A DNA stretch of 20,923 nucleotides from a virus. A model generated the notes under the pieces. It was given only the letters and a program-made list of their open reading frames with translations. It made no database searches and was not told where the DNA came from. Position 1 is the stretch's first letter. Every line of letters starts with the position of its first letter. Made by a program: the position numbers and the translations under genes. Where the stretch lies: IMG/VR virus record IMGVR_UViG_3300022200_003446, positions 1 to 20,923 of that record; one strand, 5' to 3'. Below are positions 1 through 6,471 of this stretch, piece by piece.

Positions 1-387
1 CTGGACCACCTTAGTATGCTTGTCACGGGTCTTGAGGATGATGATGAACGTAAGAAGCTAGACTACGTAGTCACTCAGCTAAAGAAGATGGCTATTCAAC
101 TAGGGTTCTGTCTCGTTACCATCATGCACGTAAACGACAATGGCCAGACACGTAGTTCTCGTTACCCACCAAAGATTGCTAACACAGTAATCCACATGGA
201 GCGTAACATTCGTCATCCTGATCCATTCGAGCGTAAGAAACTATCCTTCATTGTAGAGAAGGGACGTGGACAGGGTGCAAAGACAGGCCCAGTTGGTTCA
301 GTCTACTACGACAACGACACAACCTTCACTCTGCAAGAACTCAAGTCTGGTGAAGACATAGATCAGGATACACTGGAAGGACTATAA
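1..387 (+). CDS. Replicative DNA helicase (T7 gp4-like), C-terminal fragment
   Basis: The reading frame is open from base 1, so the 5' part (primase and Walker A regions) lies outside the window. The visible 128 residues match the end of the RecA-like helicase core of T7 gp4. They begin with the Walker B region (LDHLS, Asp at residue 2), then the DERKKLDYVVTQLKKMA helix, the VTIMHV strand, and a TRSSRYPPKIANTVIHMERN segment that corresponds to the RGSGALRQLSDTIIALERN region of T7 gp4. EKGRGQGAKTG then fits the arginine-finger region. The tail is acidic (SGEDIDQDTLEGL), as in T7 gp4, where the acidic tail contacts the polymerase, but it lacks the terminal Phe. The enzyme would unwind DNA at the phage fork as a hexamer. 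The polymerase gene starts 2 nt downstream. Whether a primase domain is fused cannot be seen here. Confidence 0.88.
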   Translation: MDHLSMLVTGLEDDDERKKLDYVVTQLKKMAIQLGFCLVTIMHVNDNGQTRSSRYPPKIANTVIHMERNIRHPDPFERKKLSFIVEKGRGQGAKTGPVGSVYYDNDTTFTLQELKSGEDIDQDTLEGL

Positions 388-389
388 CA

Positions 390-2282
390 ATGAGCAACTA
401 CCTAGTCATCGACATTGAGTGTGAATCACTTACACCAAGTGTCATCTGGGTAGCCATCACCAAGGACGTACAGACAGGTGAAGAAAGGACATGGATTACA
501 CCTCATGAAACAAATACTCAAAAGTTTGTGGACTACATACGTGATTACACTCTTGTTGGTCACAACATTATTGGCTTCGATCTGCCTGTTATCAATCGCC
601 TTTGCAATGCTCAGTACGACTTGGGTAGGTGCCTTGACACTCTTGTCCTTAGCCGTCTTGCCAATAGCTGGAAGTATAGTAACCATTCGCTGGATAACTG
701 GGGACTACGACTGAACTTTCCAAAGGTTGACTTCAGTGACTTCTCTTGTCTCTCAAAGGAGATGGTTGACTACTGTAAGCAAGACGTAAGGTTGACAGCA
801 AAAGTATTTGAGACTATACACAAGTACTACATATCCAAAGGCAGGTATGACAAAGCCATACGACTTGAGCATGACTCAGCTATCCTCTGCGAAGATATGA
901 GAGCCAGTGGTTTCCACTTTGAGACAGCAAGGGCTAAGGAACTACACAAGGAGATATGTGACAAACTAGAGGAACTGAACCAAGCTATTCAGAAAGACTT
1001 CAAACCAAAGTCAGTTTTTGTCAAGGAGATTACTCCCTTGTTAACAGCTAAGGGTACAATATCCAAGAAGGACTTCAGGTTTCTGGATGGAGAACCAGAG
1101 GAACATGGGTTCTGTGCAGATGCACCCTTCAGCAGATTTGAGTGGGCTGAATTTAATCCGGGTAGTCCAAAGCAACGTATTGAGGTTTTGAATGCCTGTG
1201 GATGGAAGCCAAGGGAGAAGACTGACGGTTACATCAAGGCCGAACGTGAGAACAATGAGGAAAGACTGGAGCACTTCAAGACATACGGATGGAAGACTTC
1301 AGAGGCTAACCTAGCCACCCTACCTGAACATGCCCCAGAAGGCGCTAGGAAGCTCGTACAGTGGATTACTCTAGACTCACGTAGGTCCACACTAGAGGAG
1401 TGGTTAAATGCAGTGGACGAAACTGACAACCGCATTAGAGGGAATTTTAAACACATTGGCTCGTGGACTCACCGTAAGTCCCATAGTGGTCCGAACATGG
1501 CTAATATTCCTTCCAGTGCTTATCCACCGGAAGGTAGAGAGCCTACACCTGTTGAGTCCATAAACATTACCTATAACGGTCTAATGCGTTCTTTATGGAG
1601 CGTACCAAAGGATAGGCTATTGGTTGGTACTGACGCTGAAGGTATTCAGCTAAGAGTTCTGGCTCACTACATCGACAATGAGGAGTACACAGAGGCCATA
1701 GTCAATGGAAAAAAGGAAGACGAAACAGACATACACAATGTCAACAAAAGAGCACTTGGCCTTGATAGCATCACTAGAGACGATGCAAAAACATTTATCT
1801 ATGCTTGGCTACTCGGAGCAGGAACAGCAAAGATTGCTCACATACTACGAACGAATAATGACAGAGCAGCTAAAGCGATGAATAGTTTCTTGTCATCTAT
1901 TGACGGGTTGTCAAAACTGAAGTATGGTATTATACCTAATGATGCGCAGAGGGGCTACTTCATAGGGCTTGACGGTAGAGTAGTTAAGTGCGATAGTGAG
2001 CACCTCATGCTAGCAGGATACCTACAGAATGGTGAGTCAGTCATCATGAAGTGGGCTAATCGTATATGGTACAATCGTCTCAAGAAGGAAAAGATATGGT
2101 TCAGACAAGTTAACGATGTGCATGACGAATGGCAGACAGAAGTAGAACACTGTCTTGAAACTGCCAAGTACGTTGCTTATGTACAACGACAGGCTATCCG
2201 CCAAGCTGGTGAAGAACTAGAGGTTAAGTGTAGGCTTGACGGTAGCAGCGAAATAGGTTACAACTGGTTAGAAACTCACTAA
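390..2282 (+). CDS. T7-type family A DNA polymerase with 3'-5' exonuclease
   Basis: The product is 630 aa (T7 gp5 is 704). The N-terminal proofreading domain shows Exo I (VIDIECE, D8/E10), Exo II (GHNIIGFD, D64) and Exo III (YCKQDV, Y128/D132). The polymerase domain has motif A (GTDAEGIQLRVLAHY, D415), motif B (RDDAKTFIYAWLLGAG, R463/K467/Y471) and motif C (VHDE, H578-D579-E580). It ends in EIGYNWLETH, like the T7 C-terminus (KMGPNWAICH). Two residues are odd: the usual steric-gate Glu (T7 E480) is Q420, and its partner Tyr (T7 Y530) is L475. The region matching the T7 thioredoxin-binding insertion (about residues 205-260) is shorter. No CxxCxGxG DnaJ-type zinc motif is present. Tyr471 holds the ddNTP-discrimination position, as in T7. 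The start is supported by a purine-rich GGAAGGA upstream. It would be the phage replicase, working with the helicase just upstream. Confidence 0.96.
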   Translation: MSNYLVIDIECESLTPSVIWVAITKDVQTGEERTWITPHETNTQKFVDYIRDYTLVGHNIIGFDLPVINRLCNAQYDLGRCLDTLVLSRLANSWKYSNHSLDNWGLRLNFPKVDFSDFSCLSKEMVDYCKQDVRLTAKVFETIHKYYISKGRYDKAIRLEHDSAILCEDMRASGFHFETARAKELHKEICDKLEELNQAIQKDFKPKSVFVKEITPLLTAKGTISKKDFRFLDGEPEEHGFCADAPFSRFEWAEFNPGSPKQRIEVLNACGWKPREKTDGYIKAERENNEERLEHFKTYGWKTSEANLATLPEHAPEGARKLVQWITLDSRRSTLEEWLNAVDETDNRIRGNFKHIGSWTHRKSHSGPNMANIPSSAYPPEGREPTPVESINITYNGLMRSLWSVPKDRLLVGTDAEGIQLRVLAHYIDNEEYTEAIVNGKKEDETDIHNVNKRALGLDSITRDDAKTFIYAWLLGAGTAKIAHILRTNNDRAAKAMNSFLSSIDGLSKLKYGIIPNDAQRGYFIGLDGRVVKCDSEHLMLAGYLQNGESVIMKWANRIWYNRLKKEKIWFRQVNDVHDEWQTEVEHCLETAKYVAYVQRQAIRQAGEELEVKCRLDGSSEIGYNWLETH

Positions 2283-2294
2283 AGGAAAGACGAA

Positions 2295-2720
2295 ATGGCA
2301 ACGAATTATCATAAAATCAAAGGTAAGCTAAAGTGGTGTCAGAACCTCTTTGAACCTGATGATTTTCGTGGTAGCCGTAACTACAAGGTAAATATGTACG
2401 ACATTGACGAATCTGTGTGGAAGAAGTCAGGTGTACAGACACGCCCTCGTGAAGACAAAGAGGGTGATGTTATGTATACACTGAAGCGTCCTACTCGTAA
2501 GATGATTAAGGATGATCTTATTGAGTTTCCTCCTCCAGAGGTAGTCATGGAGAATGGTGAATCCTTAGACGGTAAGACCATTGGTAATGGCTCTGAGGCT
2601 ATTGTAGAGTTCATCACCTATGACACTTCAATGGGTATGGGCCATCGTTTCAACAAGGTGATTATCACTAACCTCGTTGAGTACGTTAAGCCTACTGCTG
2701 AAGACAACCCACTAGACTGA
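2295..2720 (+). CDS. Single-stranded DNA-binding protein, T7 gp2.5-like (candidate)
   Basis: The product is 141 aa with AAGGAAAG just before the ATG. The call rests on weak similarity and position. FRGSRNYKVNMYDID resembles the opening strand of T7 gp2.5 (GNPRGVYKVDLTI), and IGNGSEAIVEF (from residue 96) resembles the IGGGSKLKVKY strand of the gp2.5 OB fold. The tail (PTAEDNPLD) is acidic but short and has no terminal Phe. It lies between the polymerase and recombination nucleases, the context expected for an SSB that coats ssDNA and recruits replication partners. No catalytic motif is visible. A divergent OB-fold protein of another role is possible. SSB is the best guess. Confidence 0.68.
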   Translation: MATNYHKIKGKLKWCQNLFEPDDFRGSRNYKVNMYDIDESVWKKSGVQTRPREDKEGDVMYTLKRPTRKMIKDDLIEFPPPEVVMENGESLDGKTIGNGSEAIVEFITYDTSMGMGHRFNKVIITNLVEYVKPTAEDNPLD

Positions 2721-2733
2721 TAAAGAGGCTAAC

Positions 2734-3582
2734 ATGAGCAAGCAAATCGAAACACTGGTGGATGACATCTACGGACTCTTCGGTTCAGAGAAGGAGTTCG
2801 ATAGCTACCTTTCTGATCGGTTTGGTCTCATGTTGGCCCAGACAGTACAGTCACGTATTGGTGCACAAAACAAGGAAGGCAAGGGAACACTACGCATGTC
2901 CAACATGGGTACTCCTTGCCTTCGTAAACTCTGGTATCATGTCAACATGGACATTGAACATGCTGAACCACTGCCACCATACGCTCGTGTCAAGTTCCTC
3001 TATGGTGACATCCTAGAAGAGCTTCTCTTGTATCTGGCTGCTGAAGCAGGACACTCTGTTGAAGGTATGCAGGATGAGCTAGAGATTGATGGGATCAAGG
3101 GTCACCGTGACGCAGTTATTGATGGTGTAGTTGTTGATGTCAAGAGTGCCTCTACGTATTCATTTCAAAAGTTCAAGAACCATCTGACAAAGGAAGAGGA
3201 TGCCTTTGGTTACATTCCTCAGTTGATGCAGTACCTGTGGGCATCCAAGGATGATCCTCTTGTAACAGACAAGAACCGTGCTGCATTCCTAGTCATAGAC
3301 AAAACACTTGGTCACATTTGCCTTGACATACATGAGTCAGATGGTGTTAACTATGATAACTATGTTAACTTCACTAGGGATGCTATCAACTCACCCAACA
3401 TACCCAACAGGGTATTCAAGGATGAACCAGATGGTAAATCAGGTAACATGAAGCTGTGTACTCAGTGCTCCTATTGTGACTGGAAGAAGAAGTGCTGGCC
3501 TAGCCTTCAGACTTACATCTACAGCACTGGACCTAAGTACTTGACTAAAGTAGTACGAGAACCTAATGTCCCGAAAGCGTAA
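2734..3582 (+). CDS. PD-(D/E)XK exonuclease, Cas4/RecB-like with Fe-S cysteines
   Basis: The product is 282 aa and starts after AGAGG. The nuclease core reads GHRDAVIDGVVVDVKSAS (H124, D126, D135-x-K137), followed by QLMQYLW (Q163, Y167), which is the D...(D/E)xK...QxxxY order of the RecB/Cas4 nuclease family. C62 (PCLRKLWY) and a C-terminal cluster C242, C245, C248, C254 surround it. C62 plus CxxCx5C (C245/C248/C254) matches the 4Fe-4S arrangement of Cas4/AddB-type nucleases. It likely resects DNA ends or degrades host DNA during recombination and packaging. T7 uses an unrelated FEN-type exonuclease (gp6) for such tasks, so this may be a functional replacement. There is no cas1/cas2 or CRISPR nearby, so a CRISPR role is not suggested. 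Confidence 0.88.
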   Translation: MSKQIETLVDDIYGLFGSEKEFDSYLSDRFGLMLAQTVQSRIGAQNKEGKGTLRMSNMGTPCLRKLWYHVNMDIEHAEPLPPYARVKFLYGDILEELLLYLAAEAGHSVEGMQDELEIDGIKGHRDAVIDGVVVDVKSASTYSFQKFKNHLTKEEDAFGYIPQLMQYLWASKDDPLVTDKNRAAFLVIDKTLGHICLDIHESDGVNYDNYVNFTRDAINSPNIPNRVFKDEPDGKSGNMKLCTQCSYCDWKKKCWPSLQTYIYSTGPKYLTKVVREPNVPKA

Positions 3583-3587
3583 CTAAA

Positions 3588-3782
3588 ATGACTACTAAAG
3601 CAGAAGTTCTAAAAGTTATCAGAGCTAAGTGCATGGACTGTAGCTGCTATCAGTACACAGAAGTCGAACAATGTCCTGTACACACGTGTGCTTTACATTC
3701 CTTTCGCTTTGGTAAAGACCCAAACCCCGCTAAAGGAGGAAGAAAAATAAAGGGCTTTACACAGTATGCCAAAGAAGCGTAA
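3588..3782 (+). CDS. Small Cys-rich (zinc-finger-like) phage protein
   Basis: The product is 64 aa. It has six cysteines and two histidines in residues 15-37 (CMDCSC, then CPVHTCALH), ending in a basic stretch (FRFGKDPNPAKGGRKIKG). The spacing suggests one or two zinc sites. I recall similar small proteins with CxxCxC...CPxxxCxLxPFRxGK patterns in many phages and prophages, without a known function. The upstream ribosome site is weak, and the gene sits 5 nt after the nuclease stop, so translation may be coupled. Its 3' end overlaps the endonuclease start by 17 nt. A nucleic-acid-binding or nuclease-accessory role is a guess from position and composition only. Confidence 0.75.
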   Translation: MTTKAEVLKVIRAKCMDCSCYQYTEVEQCPVHTCALHSFRFGKDPNPAKGGRKIKGFTQYAKEA

Positions 3783-4188
3783 GACACCAGAAAAGATACA
3801 AGGAAAGAAAGTACGTAGTGCATTTGAGTACGAAGTATGGAAAGGTATCCAAGCCTTTCTACCTAACAAGAAAGCCAAGGCATACTACGAACCAGAGAAA
3901 CTAACCTACACTGTAACATCTGAGTACATTCCTGACTTTGTTATTGAACGTAAGGATGGTACAAAGATGTACATAGAAGCCAAAGGACTAGGAAGAGCAT
4001 TCGACTACCAGACACGCAAGAAGATGATTGCCATAAAGGAACAGTACCCAGACTTGGATATACGTATTGTATTCTACAAAGATGGTCCTATATCCAAGGG
4101 AGCAAAGATGAGGGCTAGTGACTGGGCTACCAAGTACAACTACAAATTCTCTATTGGAACAGTACCAAAGGAATGGTTCGATGACTAA
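3766..4188 (+). CDS. Endonuclease I, T7 gp3-type Holliday junction resolvase
   Basis: The product is 140 aa (T7 gp3 is 149). It follows the gp3 plan: SAFEYEVWKG (E21, the T7 E20 position), YEPEKLTY, YIPDFVIE (D57, T7 D55), MYIEAKGL (E71 and K73, T7 E65/K67), then KEQYPDLDIRIVF, nearly identical to T7 REQHPELDIRIVF, and a closing VPKEWF (T7 IPAEWI). In T7 this dimeric enzyme resolves branched DNA before packaging and helps degrade host DNA. The position corresponding to T7 E35 aligns to Tyr40 in a gap-free reading, a possible active-site difference. The gene overlaps its upstream neighbour by 17 nt, and its stop overlaps the next ATG. Confidence 0.94.
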   Translation: MPKKRKTPEKIQGKKVRSAFEYEVWKGIQAFLPNKKAKAYYEPEKLTYTVTSEYIPDFVIERKDGTKMYIEAKGLGRAFDYQTRKKMIAIKEQYPDLDIRIVFYKDGPISKGAKMRASDWATKYNYKFSIGTVPKEWFDD

Positions 4189-4444
4189 GAAAACACCAGA
4201 CTTCCTAAACCACCTCCTCCACAGCGACTTCATGAATGACCTCATCTCTTGGAAGATGAAGGATACCTGTGAGTACCACGCTGAAGAGTACAAGAGGCTC
4301 CATTCAAAGCATGGAACTTACGGTCTAAAGCCTCACGAGCAGGAGGACAAGGAAGATCACCGTAAAGATGCGATAGCATTCAAGCATGTCTACATCTACT
4401 TCAGTGGTGACTATGACTACAAGATAGGGATTGATGATGAGTGA
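4181..4444 (+). CDS. Hypothetical protein, 87 aa
   Basis: I do not recognise this protein. The ATG at 4181 overlaps the endonuclease stop and has GGA about 10 nt upstream. An in-frame start at 4118 would overlap endonuclease coding by 71 nt and is less likely. The sequence is charged and His-rich in the middle (residues 35-60: HAEEYKRLHSKHGTYGLKPH, then EDHRKDAIAFKH) and ends with a tyrosine-rich acidic segment (YIYFSGDYDYKIGIDDE). There is no signal peptide, membrane segment or cysteine pair. It is embedded in a chain of overlapping genes after the nuclease set, so it is probably expressed with them. Confidence 0.75.
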   Translation: MTKKTPDFLNHLLHSDFMNDLISWKMKDTCEYHAEEYKRLHSKHGTYGLKPHEQEDKEDHRKDAIAFKHVYIYFSGDYDYKIGIDDE

Positions 4445-4760
4445 TGACCGCATCGAAGAGCTGGAAGCTGAATTAGCCTACTACAAAGGCTTTCACGATG
4501 ACATACGCAAGATCGGCACATACGCCATCATGCCTTTAAAGTCGCAAGAACCCAAGCAGTCTTATGACACCATCCGCCAGCAACAGGATACAATAGCTGC
4601 CCTTAATGCAACTCTAAACCAAATACCTGACCACGCCTATAATGCTGGGATGCTGAAGGGTATCTTAGTTAGTATTGTTGAGTGGGCCTACCTCCAAGAG
4701 GATAAACCTGAGTGGTTAGATGGTGCAGAAGGTATACTTAGGAAGGTGACGCATGACTGA
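4437..4760 (+). CDS. Hypothetical protein, 107 aa, N-terminal coiled coil
   Basis: I do not recognise a family. Three consecutive possible starts exist (TTG 4431, ATG 4434, ATG 4437). AGGGA at 4426-4430 is best spaced for 4437. The N-terminus (MSDDRIEELEAELAYYKGF) is a short acidic coiled-coil-like helix. A second helix holds IRQQQDTIAALNATLNQI. The C-terminal part (MLKGILVSIVEWAYLQ) is more hydrophobic but probably not a membrane span. It overlaps both neighbours by 8 nt. A small oligomeric cytoplasmic protein is the most that can be said. Confidence 0.75.
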   Translation: MSDDRIEELEAELAYYKGFHDDIRKIGTYAIMPLKSQEPKQSYDTIRQQQDTIAALNATLNQIPDHAYNAGMLKGILVSIVEWAYLQEDKPEWLDGAEGILRKVTHD

Positions 4761-4917
4761 CGGACCTGATACAATCAAGATCATCGACTACATCGAAAAC
4801 GAAGATGGCTCTGCTACTGTTACGATGGACATAACACAGCGTACCGCCCAGATGCTGATAGAGATCGGCTTCCTGAAACTACTAAAAGACTACATCAAGG
4901 AGACAGAGGATGAGTGA
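4753..4917 (+). CDS. Hypothetical protein, 54 aa
   Basis: This is a short gene filling the space between the genes at 4437 and 4910, which it overlaps by 8 nt on each side. AAGG lies upstream of the ATG. The protein starts MTDGPDTIKIIDYIENEDGS, followed by a beta-like segment (ATVTMDITQRTAQ) and a helix (MLIEIGFLKLLKDYIKE). Its perfect fit in the overlap chain and clean ribosome site argue that it is real. I recall similar short proteins with an ITxExxxxLiexGfxxlL-like pattern in phages, of unknown role. No catalytic residues are evident. Confidence 0.72.
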   Translation: MTDGPDTIKIIDYIENEDGSATVTMDITQRTAQMLIEIGFLKLLKDYIKETEDE

Positions 4918-5161
4918 TGACAAAAGAGATCGTGTAATCTCTATGGCAGAGTTCAAGAGCTCTCTAAAGGAAGACGAACAAGAGAACATTAACTTTGTCA
5001 TGGATCAGATTGACGATATGACTAACAAGAGGGCAGTTATCTCTATTGTCATTACTGAGGATGGTTACAGGTTCTTCAGTAGCACTGGTGACCATCGTGA
5101 GATTGTATTCGGTTGTGAAGCACTAAAGACATTTGTACTAAAGGACATCCTAGATGGCTAA
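4910..5161 (+). CDS. Hypothetical protein, 83 aa
   Basis: I do not recognise this protein. AAGGAG lies 7 nt upstream of the ATG. The N-terminal half is helical and charged (VISMAEFKSSLKEDEQENINFVMDQIDDM, residues 9-37). The second half is beta-like (AVISIVITEDGYRFFSS) and ends in a short helix. No cysteine pair, metal-binding motif or membrane segment is seen. It overlaps the phosphoesterase start by 8 nt, which suggests coupled translation. Confidence 0.75.
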   Translation: MSDDKRDRVISMAEFKSSLKEDEQENINFVMDQIDDMTNKRAVISIVITEDGYRFFSSTGDHREIVFGCEALKTFVLKDILDG

Positions 5162-5915
5162 GACTCACTTGATTATCCCTGATAGTCATGCACACCCTAA
5201 CCACCACAACAAAAGGGCAGAGTACCTTGGACATCTCATTAACGATATTAAGCCTGATGTTGTTATTAACATTGGGGATACTGCTGATATGCCTAGCCTG
5301 TCTTCCTATGATAAGGGAACTAAGGGGTTTATTGGACGTAATTATAAGAAGGATGTGGAAGCAGCCGTAGACTTCGAAGACCGTGTGTGGTCCATTGTAA
5401 AGAAGCAGAAGAAGCGTCTACCTCTACGAATCAAGCTACATGGAAACCACGAACAACGAATCGTTAAGGCAATCAATAGCTCTCCTGAGTTGGATGGTGC
5501 TATCTCTATTAACGATCTCCAAGAATCTGACTATTATGATACTGTCGTTCCTTACAATGGGAATACTCCCGGTGTTGTGGAAGTTGACGGGATACACTAC
5601 GCCCACTTCTTTGTCTCTGGCGTTATGGGTCGCGCTATCGGTGGTGAGCATCCTGCTTACAGTCTCATCACTAAGGAGTTCACTTCGTGTACTTGCGGTC
5701 ACATACACATTATGGACTTCGCTGAAAGAACAGCAGTAAATGGTAAGAAGGTGTATGGTTGTATTGCTGGTGTGTATCAGGACTATGATGCTGACTGGGC
5801 TGGTGAGTGTAACAAACTATGGTGGCGTGGTATCGTAGTCAAGCGTGGTGTAGAGAATGGACAGTATGATCCTGAGTTTATTTCTCTACATAGATTGGAG
5901 AAGGAGTATGGATGA
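5154..5915 (+). CDS. Calcineurin-like metallophosphoesterase
   Basis: The product is 253 aa and carries the full motif set of the binuclear metallophosphoesterase superfamily: D10-x-H12 (PDSHAHP), GD42 (NIGDTAD), GNHE at 97-100, H148/H151 (GIHYAHF) and a final GHIH at 182-185. Such enzymes hydrolyse phosphomonoesters, phosphodiesters or nucleotide-linked substrates using Mn/Fe/Zn ions. The natural substrate cannot be read from the sequence; DNA repair or end processing, RNA cleavage and nucleotide-signal removal are all seen in the superfamily. There is no signal peptide, so it is cytoplasmic. It sits within the replication/accessory operon, overlapping both neighbours by 8 nt. Confidence 0.92.
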   Translation: MAKTHLIIPDSHAHPNHHNKRAEYLGHLINDIKPDVVINIGDTADMPSLSSYDKGTKGFIGRNYKKDVEAAVDFEDRVWSIVKKQKKRLPLRIKLHGNHEQRIVKAINSSPELDGAISINDLQESDYYDTVVPYNGNTPGVVEVDGIHYAHFFVSGVMGRAIGGEHPAYSLITKEFTSCTCGHIHIMDFAERTAVNGKKVYGCIAGVYQDYDADWAGECNKLWWRGIVVKRGVENGQYDPEFISLHRLEKEYG

Positions 5916-6075
5916 AGAAACACTAGAGCTAATCGTGACTAGCTACATAAATAAACGTGGTGATCTGGAGGAACTATTCGAATTATTCGGATTGACACCA
6001 CAAGAAGTATTTGTTACTATATACTATGCAGGACTACTAGACGAAGACATCCTAGAGAACATGAGATCACTCTAA
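5908..6075 (+). CDS. Hypothetical protein, 55 aa, acidic
   Basis: The ATG at 5908 follows AAGGAG and overlaps the phosphoesterase stop by 8 nt. Longer in-frame starts would lie inside that gene and lack a ribosome site. The protein is very acidic and helical (MDEETLELIVTSYI, GDLEELFELFGLTPQEVFV, DEDILENM). The segment LEELFELFGLTPQEVF resembles a helix-turn-helix-like arrangement seen in small phage proteins, but the net negative charge argues against simple DNA binding. A protein-protein inhibitor or adaptor is conceivable. Function unknown. Confidence 0.72.
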   Translation: MDEETLELIVTSYINKRGDLEELFELFGLTPQEVFVTIYYAGLLDEDILENMRSL

Positions 6076-6263
6076 TGGGCGACAACGAACAGAAAGAGAA
6101 GCGTAGGAGAAACCTACAGGCCAAGAGACTACACGAGGGACGCACTGGGGAGTACAAGTTAAGGGTTGTTAACCCTAAGAAAACTGAGTACAAACGAGTT
6201 AGCGACAGAGAGTTGTACAACAAGTATAACTACATTACTTCGGACGTAGAACCAGATGATTAA
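6075..6263 (+). CDS. Hypothetical basic protein, 62 aa
   Basis: The start overlaps the previous stop by one base (TAATG). The first half is rich in Lys/Arg (EKRRRNLQAKRLHEGRTG, then KLRVVNPKKTEYKR) and the end is acidic (TSDVEPDD). The composition suggests nucleic-acid or phosphate binding by the N-terminal half, but there is no recognised fold. It contrasts with the acidic protein encoded directly upstream. The next gene starts 8 nt before its stop. Confidence 0.7.
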   Translation: MGDNEQKEKRRRNLQAKRLHEGRTGEYKLRVVNPKKTEYKRVSDRELYNKYNYITSDVEPDD

Positions 6264-6471
6264 CCAAGTAGACTACAATGCTGCCTTAGCTACGATAGAC
6301 TACCTAAAGGAACAAGTACAACTCTACCAAGATCAACTCAAGAAAAGAGATACGTACTACTCTATCAAGGTTAAGGACAACTACTGGGTCTATGGTTCAG
6401 AGAAGGCAGTACAAGCCGTACAAGACGTTTTGTTTGAAAACCTACGCTTAAAAGGATATGAAGATGTATAA
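6256..6471 (+). CDS. Hypothetical protein, 71 aa, coiled-coil N-terminus
   Basis: I do not recognise a family. Residues 8-30 form a likely helix/coiled coil (YLKEQVQLYQDQLKKRD), followed by a beta pair (YYSIKVKDNYWVYGSEKA) and a closing helix (VQAVQDVLFENLRLKGY). No catalytic or metal residues are evident. The ribosome site is weak, and the start lies inside the previous gene, so coupled translation is likely. Confidence 0.7.
   Translation: MINQVDYNAALATIDYLKEQVQLYQDQLKKRDTYYSIKVKDNYWVYGSEKAVQAVQDVLFENLRLKGYEDV

Noticed and set aside
390-2282. DnaJ-type zinc domain inside the polymerase, as described for some marine podophages
   Set aside because: No CxxCxGxG repeats occur between the exonuclease and polymerase motifs.
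2734-3582. Cas4-like nuclease as a sign of a CRISPR system
   Set aside because: There is no cas1/cas2, no array-like repeat and the neighbours are phage replication genes. RecB/Cas4-like nucleases are common phage recombination proteins.
3733-3743. Strong AAAGGAGGAAG Shine-Dalgarno-like sequence before the endonuclease gene
   Set aside because: It is about 23 nt upstream of the ATG, too far to serve it directly, and is explained by Lys-Gly-Gly-Arg codons of the Cys-rich protein.
4118-4444. Longer 108-codon version of the gene starting at 4118
   Set aside because: The extension would overlap the endonuclease by 71 nt. ATG 4181 overlaps only the stop and has a better ribosome site.
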